NCBI RefSeq assembly: GCF_040049295.1
Contig: NZ_JBDZDQ010000002.1
Coordinates: 248,001 to 312,000, forward strand
DNA from: Sphingomonas sp. KR3-1
GTDB taxonomy: Bacteria > Pseudomonadota > Alphaproteobacteria > Sphingomonadales > Sphingomonadaceae
DNA length: 64,000 bases
Direction of reading: 5' to 3'
Shown here piece after piece: positions 54,695-62,023 of this stretch. Within the stretch, counting starts at the first letter, position 1. Each line of letters opens with the position of its first letter. The position numbers were made by a program, and so were the translations under genes. Below the pieces are notes generated by a model. The model was not told where the DNA came from. It saw nothing but the letters and a program-made list of their open reading frames with translations, and did not search any database.

Positions 54695-55492
54695 TCAGCG
54701 CCAGCCCGCGTCGACGAAATACTCGTGGCCGGTGATCAGCCGGGCATCGTCGGAGGCGAGGAACAGCGCCATTGCGGCGATGTCGTCGGGCACCAGCCGG
54801 CCCTTGAGGCACTGCGCCTTGACGATCTCGGCCTCGCCCTCGGGCGTGTACCATTTCATCTGGCGCGGGGTCTTCACATTGCCCGGCACGATGCAGACCG
54901 AGCGGATATTGTCCGGCCCCAGGTCGCGCGCGAAGCTGCGGGTCATGCCCTCGATCGCCGCCTTGGCGGTCTGGTAGAGGATCAGTCCCTCGAGCGCGAG
55001 GTGCCAGGAGATCGAGCCCAGGTTGATGATCACGCCCTGGCCCTTGGCCTTCATGCCCGGGATCACTGCCTGGGCGCAGAAGAACAGGTGGCGCAGGTTC
55101 ACGTTGAGCCGGTTTTCCCAATAGTCTTCCGTCACTTCCTCGATGGTGTGGCGGTCGTCATTGGCGGCGTTGTTCACCAGCACGTCGAAGCTGCCGAAAT
55201 CCTCGATCAGCTGCGCGATCCGGGCCTTGGCGCCCGCCATGTCGGTCAGGTCGACATTCTCGTAGACCGGCGGCTGACCCTGGCCCGACAGGCTGGCGAC
55301 CAGCGCCTGCGAATCCGCATCGGCGATGTCGAAGAAGGTGACGTCGCAGCCTTGGCGGACAAAGCCCTCGACCATGCCCGCGCCGATGCCCGAGCCGCCG
55401 CCGGTGACCAGCACGCGCTTGCCCTTCAGGCTCGGGTAGATGGCGCGCTGATCGCGGCTCTGGGTCACGTTCATGGGATCAGCTTCCGACAT
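54695..55492 (-). CDS. xylB: D-xylose 1-dehydrogenase (SDR family)
   Basis: A 265-residue short-chain dehydrogenase matching Caulobacter XylB in many places: AIYPSLKGKRVLVTGGGSGIG, VNNAANDDRH, NVNLRHLFFCAQAV, GSISWHLALEGLILYQTAKA (catalytic Ser-Tyr-Lys) and GHEYFVDAGWR at the end. It oxidises D-xylose to xylonolactone with NAD. ATG 55492 or the ATG 18 nt later, which follows GGAAG, could be the start. Second gene of the xylX operon, 48 bp after xylX. Confidence 0.92.
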   Translation of the reverse strand: MSEADPMNVTQSRDQRAIYPSLKGKRVLVTGGGSGIGAGMVEGFVRQGCDVTFFDIADADSQALVASLSGQGQPPVYENVDLTDMAGAKARIAQLIEDFGSFDVLVNNAANDDRHTIEEVTEDYWENRLNVNLRHLFFCAQAVIPGMKAKGQGVIINLGSISWHLALEGLILYQTAKAAIEGMTRSFARDLGPDNIRSVCIVPGNVKTPRQMKWYTPEGEAEIVKAQCLKGRLVPDDIAAMALFLASDDARLITGHEYFVDAGWR

Positions 55493-55540
55493 GTGGATGA
55501 GGTACCTTGGAAAAACGAGTGAGGTGAGCGAGCGCGGCGC

Positions 55541-56680
55541 TCATAGCAGGCCGCGGCCCGCCAGGTTGCGCATCAGCGCGCGGATGCCGAAGGTCCAGGG
55601 CGCGGCGGCCTTGGAGGTGGTGACGCGGTTGGTCAGCGCGCCGAGCTTGGGGCTCGAGATGCGCACCACGTCGCCGTCCTTGTGGGTGAAGCCGCGGCCC
55701 GGATGGTCGCGGTCCTGGATCGGCGCGAACAGCGTGCCGAGGAACAGCGCGAAGCCGTCCGGATACTGGTGCTCGCTCAGCGCCTGGCGGACCAGATCGG
55801 TCGGGTCGCGGCTGATCTGGCTCATCTTGTTGGTGCCCTCGAGCCGATAGCCCTCGGGCCCGTCGATGACGAGGTCGATCTCGGCCGCGCGGACGTCGTC
55901 CATCGTGAAGCTGTCGTCGAACAGCCGGATGAACGGCCCCAGCGCGGTCGAAGCGTTGTTGTCCTTGGCCTTGCCGAGCAGCAGCGCGCTGCGCCCCTCG
56001 AAATCGCGCAGGTTGACGTCGTTGCCGAGCGTCGCGCCCCTGGGCGTGCCGTTCCTGTCGACGATCAGCACCACCTCGGGCTCGGGATTGTTCCAGTCGC
56101 TGTCCGAGCGCACGCCGATGTCCGCGCCCCAGCCCATCGCCGAGAGCACCGGCGCCTTGGTGAACACCTCGGCATCGGGGCCGATCGCGACCTCGAGATA
56201 TTGCGACCACATGCCCGCCTCGATCAGCGCCGCCTTGAGGTTCGCCGCCTCGGGCGTGCCAGGGACGACCGAACGGATGCCCGATCCGACCTTGGCTTCC
56301 AGGTCGCCGCGGATCTCCGATGCCTTGTCGGCATCGCCGCGCGCGCGCTCCTCGATCACGCGCTCGATCGCCGAGAGCGCGAAGGTCACGCCGCACGCCT
56401 TGACGCATTGCAGGTCGATCGGCGCGAGCAGAGCGGGGCCGTTATCGCTACCAAGATCGGACACGGCGCCGATGTCGGTGCCCGCCGCATTCGCCGGGTC
56501 GGCCAGGTCGAGCAGATCGGCGACGGTCGCGGCGCTGGCCGAGACGTCATAGATGCGGCCGCCGCGCAGGATAACCGGGCTGGGGCCGGCATCCGTCTGG
56601 ACGCGGCCAACCAGAATCGCCTGCGCATGATCCACAGGCAGCATTTCCGCCGGAGACGCTTTCAAATCCTCTCGCCCCAA
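55541..56680 (-). CDS. xylX: 2-keto-3-deoxy-D-xylonate dehydratase (FAH family)
   Basis: A 379-residue fumarylacetoacetate-hydrolase-family protein, given from TTG 56680; ATG 56644 (367 residues) is an equally possible start. It resembles Caulobacter XylX: VKACGVTFALSAIERVIEERARGDA, MWSQYLEVAIGPDAE, WNNPEPEVVL, LGNDVNLRDFEGRSALLL and the end IRALMRNLAGRGLL. It converts 2-keto-3-deoxy-xylonate to 2-oxoglutarate semialdehyde. It is the first gene of the operon with xylB and xylC, under a LacI-type operator just upstream. The following enzyme, XylA, is not encoded in the window. Confidence 0.88.
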   Translation of the reverse strand: MGREDLKASPAEMLPVDHAQAILVGRVQTDAGPSPVILRGGRIYDVSASAATVADLLDLADPANAAGTDIGAVSDLGSDNGPALLAPIDLQCVKACGVTFALSAIERVIEERARGDADKASEIRGDLEAKVGSGIRSVVPGTPEAANLKAALIEAGMWSQYLEVAIGPDAEVFTKAPVLSAMGWGADIGVRSDSDWNNPEPEVVLIVDRNGTPRGATLGNDVNLRDFEGRSALLLGKAKDNNASTALGPFIRLFDDSFTMDDVRAAEIDLVIDGPEGYRLEGTNKMSQISRDPTDLVRQALSEHQYPDGFALFLGTLFAPIQDRDHPGRGFTHKDGDVVRISSPKLGALTNRVTTSKAAAPWTFGIRALMRNLAGRGLL

Positions 56681-56690
56681 ATTCTTGCTT

Positions 56691-56704
56691 TGATAGCGCT
56701 ACCA
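56691..56704. promoter_or_regulatory. LacI-family operator at the xylX promoter
   Basis: TGATAGCGCTACCA. On the minus strand TTGACA (56725-56730) lies 20 nt upstream, as at manD, so the box covers the -10. It links the Weimberg genes to the xylan regulon. Confidence 0.85.
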
Positions 56705-56752
56705 TGCGGTGTCGCAGGGGCGGCTGTCAAGACGGTCCCACCGGTTTGAGGC

Positions 56753-57424
56753 TTATTGCGGAAACGCTTCCAGCAACTTGGCGATTTCGCCGACGATCTC
56801 GGCGGGCGGGCGCATCGCTCCGTCCGCGCTGGCATGCACCATCTGCCAGGGGCCGAGCATCCCGGCCTCGACGATCGACTCATAGTTGGCTCGCACGCGC
56901 TGTTGCAGCGCGACGTCCGCCTCATATTCGTCGAAGCTCTTGCTGGTGTAGCTGCGCTCGGCCTTTTGCAGGATCAATGCGCGGGCAAGCTCCCAGGGCG
57001 TGTTGAGATAGAGGGAGAGCGTCGGCGCGGGCAGGGCGAACTGGCCGGTCTCGAGCGCCAGGATCCATTCCATCAGCGCGCGGCTGTCCCCTGCCGGCAC
57101 GCGGGCGCCCTGATAGGCCATGTTCGAGGCGACGTAGCGATCGAAAATCAGCACGTCGTGCGTCGCCACCGCGTCCAGGATGTGGTCGCGCCATTCGAAC
57201 CGGTCGAGCGCATAGAGGGTGGCGGCGGCATGCGGCGTCACCGGCACGGGAACGTCGCCGGCGAGGTAGCGGCCGATCGTCACTCCGGCGACCGTCTCGC
57301 CATAGCGCGGGAAGCCGATCACGGTCGCGGTCTTGCCCGCGGCCTGCAGCGTCTCGCAGAGCAGCCGGGAGGTGGTGTTCTTGCCGACGCCGTCGGCGCC
57401 CTCGATCGCAACGATGATCCCCAT
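56753..57424 (-). CDS. Thymidylate kinase (dTMP kinase) family protein
   Basis: A 223-residue P-loop nucleotide kinase. Walker A is GADGVGKNTT, the substrate-binding DR motif is FDRYVASNMAYQG, and the LID region contains KAERSYTSKSFDEYE. Family members phosphorylate dTMP to dTDP. The P-loop reads GVGKNT where GxGKST is usual, and the second lid arginine pattern is not standard, so this may be a second, archaeal-like copy and not the housekeeping enzyme. It stands between the xyl operon and the XRE gene with no obvious partner. Confidence 0.75.
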   Translation of the reverse strand: MGIIVAIEGADGVGKNTTSRLLCETLQAAGKTATVIGFPRYGETVAGVTIGRYLAGDVPVPVTPHAAATLYALDRFEWRDHILDAVATHDVLIFDRYVASNMAYQGARVPAGDSRALMEWILALETGQFALPAPTLSLYLNTPWELARALILQKAERSYTSKSFDEYEADVALQQRVRANYESIVEAGMLGPWQMVHASADGAMRPPAEIVGEIAKLLEAFPQ

Positions 57425-57470
57425 GGATCAGCGCCCTAGCACGGGGCCTGTTATCAGAGGAAGCGGGCGA

Positions 57471-58598
57471 TCAGAGGAAGACGGCGGAGATGATCGCGGC
57501 GAGCGCGGCCGGATCGCAATCGTCGAGCGCGATCTCCAGGTCGGGATTGACGCTGTAGCCGATCATCCGCCCGTCGCGGCTGGAGGCGACCGAGAGCAGC
57601 CGCCAGTCCTCGCCTTCGCGCAGCGCGGCGAGGCCGCCCGGCACGGGCGGCCGGTCCGGATCGGCGACCACCGTCGCCTGGGCGGGCAGGCCGCCGCCCA
57701 GCGTCGCGCGGCAAACCTTGAGCCCGAAGGCGCGCGGCCCGGCGACATGCGGCGCCTCGACTTGCTCGCCGGTCGGCTGGTGGGCGATCAGCCCCTTGGG
57801 AAGCGGCGTGCCATAGACGGGAAGCAGCCGGACCGAGCCCATCCCGCCCGCGGTCGGCAGCACGGAAACCGGCGCTGAGGCGGGCGCGAGAAGCGTGGGT
57901 GCCGGCGCTTCCTCGTTCAGCGCGGCGGTCAGCTCGGTGACGCGCTCGCGCGTGCGCGCCTGGCGTGCCTCGGGATTGGCGATGCCCGTCAGGAAGCTTT
58001 CGAGCTGCCCGGCGGCGTGGCGGCGGTCCACCTCGGCGCGCAGTTCCGCCTCGTCGCCGACGCCGAGCAAGGCGAGCAGCGCGTGCTGGACCGCGGCGTT
58101 CCAGCGGCCGAAATGCTTCTGCGCATTCTCGACGCGCGAGAGGTTGACCGGCGGCAGGCCATAATCGCGCTCGATTGCGGCGATGGTCAGCGCGGGATCG
58201 AGCGTGCGGCGGGCGCGGACGGCGGCGCCGAGCAGCACCGCGAAGCGCTCCTCGGTCAGGTCGACCTCCGCGCCGTCGCTGAACGGCTCGGCCCAGGCCG
58301 CGATGTCGAAATCGGGCGAATCGATATCGAGCAGCAGGTCGGCCGGCGCGATGTCCAGCGCCGCCGCGACCCGGCGCAGCTCGTCCGCCCGCGCGACGAC
58401 TTCGCCGCGCTCGATCTTCGAAAGACGAATATACGGGATCTCTGGTATCTTTGCAGAGAGGCGGAGCAGCTTGGCAAAGCCCTTTCGTTGCCGCTGCTCA
58501 CGCACCCGGTTGGGGAAAACGATTGCACGATAGTAATCGATCAGGGGTTCGCCTGCGGATCCTGTCCGCATCTTGCCCTTGCCGTTTGCCCTTGCCAT
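57471..58598 (-). CDS. XRE-family helix-turn-helix regulator with large C-terminal domain
   Basis: A 375-residue protein, start ATG 58598. Residues about 20-90 form an XRE-type HTH (RLSKIERGEVVARADELRRVAAALDIAPADLLLDI), with a second helical segment that looks similar (AAIERDYGLPPVNLSRVENAQKHFG), so there may be two HTH units. The C-terminal 120 residues (VRLLPVYGTPLPKG onward) may be a beta-rich sensor fold of S24-like type; no Ser-Lys dyad was verified. It sits between a kinase gene and the flagellar block, so a flagellar or cell-cycle role is possible but not shown. Confidence 0.65.
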   Translation of the reverse strand: MARANGKGKMRTGSAGEPLIDYYRAIVFPNRVREQRQRKGFAKLLRLSAKIPEIPYIRLSKIERGEVVARADELRRVAAALDIAPADLLLDIDSPDFDIAAWAEPFSDGAEVDLTEERFAVLLGAAVRARRTLDPALTIAAIERDYGLPPVNLSRVENAQKHFGRWNAAVQHALLALLGVGDEAELRAEVDRRHAAGQLESFLTGIANPEARQARTRERVTELTAALNEEAPAPTLLAPASAPVSVLPTAGGMGSVRLLPVYGTPLPKGLIAHQPTGEQVEAPHVAGPRAFGLKVCRATLGGGLPAQATVVADPDRPPVPGGLAALREGEDWRLLSVASSRDGRMIGYSVNPDLEIALDDCDPAALAAIISAVFL

Positions 58599-58687
58599 CG
58601 CCGATCCCCTCTTCCTCGAGAGAGTCTTGAAGCAATTCAAGGATAATACAAGGTAAACAAAGTTTCCATAATGAAGCTATCTGAAAC

Positions 58688-59200
58688 TCAGTGGAATGTT
58701 CCTGCAACATTACCGCCGGCGAGCAGTCCGCACGGGCCCATCGGATCGAGATCGAGGATCATCGCCAGCGAACCTTCGCCGCTGGCATGGCGCATCAGCC
58801 AGCCTTCGGCCGAAGGGGCGGGGTGATCGGGGGCGAAAGCCACGCCGGTGCCGTCGGTTACTACGCCCAGTGCCTCGGGCGGACTCGGCCAGCGGCCGGC
58901 GAGATAGTCGAGCAGCGCGGCGGCGGCCTCCTGCAGCGCGCCCTCGTCGCTGTCCTCGGCGCAGAAGGCGTCGGGCGTCGCGGAGATGGCGGCGATGCGC
59001 TTGAAGTCGCGCTGGCGCCACCACAGCAGGTGGATCTGGCCGTCGGCGGTCGCCTCGAGGCCGAGGATCAGGTTGCTGCCGGCGGGCAGCAGCGGCCGGG
59101 CCAGGCGCGCCACGTCCTGCGCGAGCGCGGTCAAATGGCGGTTCGGGCGCGGCAGCGAGCCCTTGGTCTCGGCGCCGCCCCAGTCGAAATTGCGATGCAT
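58688..59200 (-). CDS. Conserved-looking protein of unknown function, flagellar neighbourhood
   Basis: A 170-residue protein. ATG 59200 is chosen because GGAGGA lies 4 nt before it; an ATG 12 nt upstream is weaker. The sequence starts MHRNFDWGGAETKG and contains LLPAGSNLILGLEATADG, a tryptophan-rich HLLWWRQRDF and a glycine-rich end. I recognise no family, signal peptide or membrane segment. The unit has the ATCCTATAAT promoter element shared with the sigma-factor, flbT and hook genes, which suggests co-regulation with flagella. Confidence 0.6.
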   Translation of the reverse strand: MHRNFDWGGAETKGSLPRPNRHLTALAQDVARLARPLLPAGSNLILGLEATADGQIHLLWWRQRDFKRIAAISATPDAFCAEDSDEGALQEAAAALLDYLAGRWPSPPEALGVVTDGTGVAFAPDHPAPSAEGWLMRHASGEGSLAMILDLDPMGPCGLLAGGNVAGTFH

Positions 59201-59225
59201 CAGTTCCTCCATCCCTCTATGGAGA

Positions 59226-59235
59226 ATTATAGGAT
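59226..59235 (-). promoter_or_regulatory. Shared -10-like element ATCCTATAAT before the unknown gene
   Basis: ATCCTATAAT on the minus strand, 25 nt before the start codon. The identical ten bases occur at 60524-60533 and 63792-63801 and, with one change, at 63887-63896. TATAAT within it is a canonical -10; no common -35 was found. Confidence 0.6.
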
Positions 59236-59264
59236 AGTCGGCCGCCAGGTGCGGCCCGATGCGA

Positions 59265-60320
59265 TCAATGGAGTGAGGCAGTCGAGGGGGCAGGCGCGAT
59301 CGCCAGCTGGACGGCCTCGACGCGCTCGGCCGGCTGGGCGACGACCGCGATGCCGGCGGCGAGGGTCGCTGGATCGACGGCGCGGACGCTGGCGAGACGG
59401 TTGTGCGGCAGGCTGACGTCCGGGAGCAGCGAGGTGCGCGCGGCAGCGGCCGGGCGGCGCTTCGGGGTGCCGGGCTGGCCATATTCGGCCATCAGGGCGA
59501 AGCGCGGATCCTTGGCGGCGATCTCGGCGATCGCCTTGGCGGCGCGCTTGGTGATCTGGCGGACGCGCTCCTTGGTGACGCCGGTGTCGAGCGACAGGTC
59601 GTCGAGCGTGGCGGTCTGGAACACGCGGCGCTCGACGATCTCGCGGTCGCGGCTCAGCTTGGCCTCGAGCTTCTCGAGCTCGGCGGGATCGATGCCGTGG
59701 GTGGCGGTGCGCAGGCGCGGGCCCTCGGCGCGGCGCAGTGCGGCTTCCTGGCGCTTCGGGCGGGGGCGGCGACGCAGCGCCTCGACACCGACCTTGCGGA
59801 GCTGGTCGACATAGGCGTCGATGAGCTGGGTGACGGCGCCTTCGGCGAGGTAATCGGATGCGGCGGCCTCGGTGCGGCCCAGCGCTTCCTCGTCCTCGAT
59901 CATCGCCTCGGGCGAGATCTCATCGCCGTCCGGCGAGAGGGCGAGGGCGGAGAGCGAGACGGTGGTCGCCTCGACCTTCTTTGCCGAGGGGCGCTGATCG
60001 GTCATCAGGCGGAAGCGCAGGCTCTGCAGCTCGCCGCGGATCTGCCAGTTCACGAAAGTGGTGAACTGCGCCTTGGCGGGATCATAGGCCTCGATGGCGC
60101 GGTGCACGGCGATCGCGCAGCACTGCTCGGCGTCTTCCCAATGGGCGACCAGGCCGTACTGGCGGACGAAGTGGCGGATGCGCGGGGCGATGAGCTTGAG
60201 GATCTGGGCGAAGGCACGATCGACATAGACGCGCTGACGGTTGGTCTGCGGTGCGTCCTTGGGCGTGTTCTCGATAACAGTAGCGACGGCGGCTTCGAGC
60301 GCGATCGTGATCTTCGACAT
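59265..60320 (-). CDS. Sigma-70-family RNA polymerase sigma factor in the flagellar region
   Basis: A 351-residue sigma factor without region 1. Region 2 is seen in LIAPRIRHFVRQYGLVAHWEDAEQ and AYDPAKAQFTTFVNWQIRGELQS; a linker rich in acidic residues follows; region 4 is DREIVERRVFQTATLDDLSLDTGVTKERVRQITKRA. About 80 residues of alanine/proline-rich tail come after. It is neither a typical FliA nor a typical ECF factor; region 2 length suggests a group 2/3 factor. The 222-bp upstream gap carries the ATCCTATAAT element, also found before flbT and the hook gene, so it may control the local genes and itself. That regulatory link is inference. Confidence 0.82.
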   Translation of the reverse strand: MSKITIALEAAVATVIENTPKDAPQTNRQRVYVDRAFAQILKLIAPRIRHFVRQYGLVAHWEDAEQCCAIAVHRAIEAYDPAKAQFTTFVNWQIRGELQSLRFRLMTDQRPSAKKVEATTVSLSALALSPDGDEISPEAMIEDEEALGRTEAAASDYLAEGAVTQLIDAYVDQLRKVGVEALRRRPRPKRQEAALRRAEGPRLRTATHGIDPAELEKLEAKLSRDREIVERRVFQTATLDDLSLDTGVTKERVRQITKRAAKAIAEIAAKDPRFALMAEYGQPGTPKRRPAAAARTSLLPDVSLPHNRLASVRAVDPATLAAGIAVVAQPAERVEAVQLAIAPAPSTASLH

Positions 60321-60523
60321 TGATGTTCCCCTGTAGTCTGGCAGCGTTGGCCGCCGCCGTTCACAGGTGCAACATGGTCTCTAATCCTTTAACAGATCCC
60401 TTAAAATCCTATATGTAGTCCTACCACTCGTACATTCCCCTCAGGAGGGGAGTGGAATGGTAAACAGCAGATTTTACGTGTTTTTTGCGGGTTTCCGTCA
60501 ATCCGGGTACCGCTGCTGAAAAC

Positions 60524-60533
60524 ATTATAGGAT
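60524..60533 (-). promoter_or_regulatory. Shared -10-like element ATCCTATAAT before the sigma-factor gene
   Basis: ATCCTATAAT on the minus strand, 203 nt upstream of the sigma-factor start and just after the end of the preceding gene. The long AT-richer leader (60321-60520) also contains an imperfect hairpin around 60425-60456 (CCCCTC...GAGGGG). Confidence 0.55.
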
Positions 60534-60542
60534 AAAAATATT

Positions 60543-61601
60543 TCAGCCGGCGAATTGTTCGGGACGGATTCTGCGATCGATGAACCCGAGCAGCCACTGG
60601 CGATGCGCCTGGGTGGCGTTGCCCCCGGCGGACGCGATTCGCTGGTCCGCCGCGCCGCCGCCGATCTGCGCCGCGAGCAGCATGCGCGCGCGGCCCGGCT
60701 CGATCCCGCCGGCCAGGAACTTCTTGGCATCGCCGACGCCGAGGTGGTGCGAGAGATAGGCCGACTTGGCCAGCGTCTCGGCATCGGTGCTCACGCGGAT
60801 GCCCGATTGCTCGAGCCGGTTGAGGTTGAGCTTGGCGAGATCGGCGACGCCCAGGATCGATGCCTGGCCGTCATAGCGCAGCGCCAGCAGCTCGCTGCGC
60901 GCGCCGGCCTGGACCTTGCCGCGCCCATCGAGCCAGCCGCGCTCCGAGGCGACCTGGTTGAGCCAGGTGCCCGAAGTCTCGGCCAGCTGCTCCCAGGTGC
61001 CGCTCAGGAACTGGCCGAGCCCGGCAGCGCTCGAGCGCGGATTGCGCGACATCGTGTTCCAGGTGCCGTCCTGCCCCTTGGCCGCTTCGGCATCGACGAT
61101 CGCGGCAAGCGCGGTCGCGGGAATGCCGGTGCGGCTCTGGGCGAGCGCCAGGGCAGGGGCGAAGCGGGTGTTGGCACCGAGCGCCAGGCCGGAGCTCACC
61201 GCGCCTTCGGCCACCGAGACGGTCGCGCCGGTGCCCATCGCGGCCGCCATCTTGCGGCTGCTCTGCTCGGCGGCGCTGCCGATCGCGTTGCGCAGGTCCT
61301 CGATGCAATTCTCGGCGAAGCTCGCCGCATTGTTCTGGTGGCAGGAGCAGGTGCAGCCGCAATTGCAGCCCTGCACGCCGCCGTTCGCCTGCGCGCCGGT
61401 CTGGCCGTTCAGCAACTGGAGCAGCGAGTCCCCGGCCAGGCCGTCCTGGCCGAGCGTGCCCTTCTTGTTGTCGCTGCTGTCGCCATCGCCGAGCGCGGCG
61501 CGCCACAGGCGGTTGGACAGCTCGGACTGCGCCTCGGCATAGATCACCTTGGCGCGGGCGGCGGGCGAAAGCTGGGCGAGGTCTGCGGCGCGCGGGATCA
61601 T
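60543..61601 (-). CDS. Lytic-transglycosylase-like protein with cysteine cluster, coupled to fliJ
   Basis: A 352-residue protein without a signal peptide (MIPRAADLAQLSPAARAK). Residues about 155-230 resemble an SLT/lysozyme-like fold: LAAIVDAEAAK would hold the catalytic glutamate, and RSSAAGLGQFLSGTW matches the AxGLxQ strand-turn of the family. An unusual run of alternating cysteines, C79 to C87 in GCNCGCTCSCH, may bind metal or form disulfides. It overlaps fliJ by 4 bp. The position suggests a flagellum-dedicated muramidase secreted by the flagellar export apparatus, replacing the muramidase half of FlgJ; this is inference. Confidence 0.68.
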   Translation of the reverse strand: MIPRAADLAQLSPAARAKVIYAEAQSELSNRLWRAALGDGDSSDNKKGTLGQDGLAGDSLLQLLNGQTGAQANGGVQGCNCGCTCSCHQNNAASFAENCIEDLRNAIGSAAEQSSRKMAAAMGTGATVSVAEGAVSSGLALGANTRFAPALALAQSRTGIPATALAAIVDAEAAKGQDGTWNTMSRNPRSSAAGLGQFLSGTWEQLAETSGTWLNQVASERGWLDGRGKVQAGARSELLALRYDGQASILGVADLAKLNLNRLEQSGIRVSTDAETLAKSAYLSHHLGVGDAKKFLAGGIEPGRARMLLAAQIGGGAADQRIASAGGNATQAHRQWLLGFIDRRIRPEQFAG

Positions 61602-62023
61602 GCGGTGCGCTCCCCGTCACGGCGGGCGCGCATCAGCTTGGCGGCGGCGATATCGTCGATCGCGGCCTGCTCGGCAGTGGCGGCGACGCGCTCGGCCTCG
61701 TCCTTGAACCGGTCGGCAGCGCCTTCGATCGCGCGCATCGTGCCATAGGCCTCGACGGCCTTGCCGCGCAGATGGGTGAGCCGCATCTGGGCGAGCTGCG
61801 CCTGGTGATCGAGCCGGGCGCGCTCTGCCTTCATCCGCAGCGTCCAGGCGTCGCTGGCGATCGGTGCGGTGGCGGCGAGCAGGCGCTCCTCGCGCATGCG
61901 CAGGTCATGCGCCGCGGTCTGGCTGGTGATCGTGGTGATCGTGGTGATCGTCTCGCTGATCGACACCTTGACGGTATCGACCTCGCGGCGCTGGACGCGC
62001 AGCGCAGTGTCGAACGGAGTCAT
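61598..62023 (-). CDS. fliJ: FliJ-like flagellar export chaperone
   Basis: A 141-residue, almost entirely helical protein, rich in Arg, Ala and Glu with heptad spacing as in the FliJ coiled coil (RREVDTVKVSISET ... EERLLAATAPIASDAW ... DRFKDEAERV). FliJ sits in the FliI ring and helps load export substrates. Sequence similarity in this family is low, so the call rests on size, coiled-coil character and overlap with fliI (ATGA) on one side and the transglycosylase-like gene on the other. Confidence 0.7.
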   Translation of the reverse strand: MTPFDTALRVQRREVDTVKVSISETITTITTITSQTAAHDLRMREERLLAATAPIASDAWTLRMKAERARLDHQAQLAQMRLTHLRGKAVEAYGTMRAIEGAADRFKDEAERVAATAEQAAIDDIAAAKLMRARRDGERTA

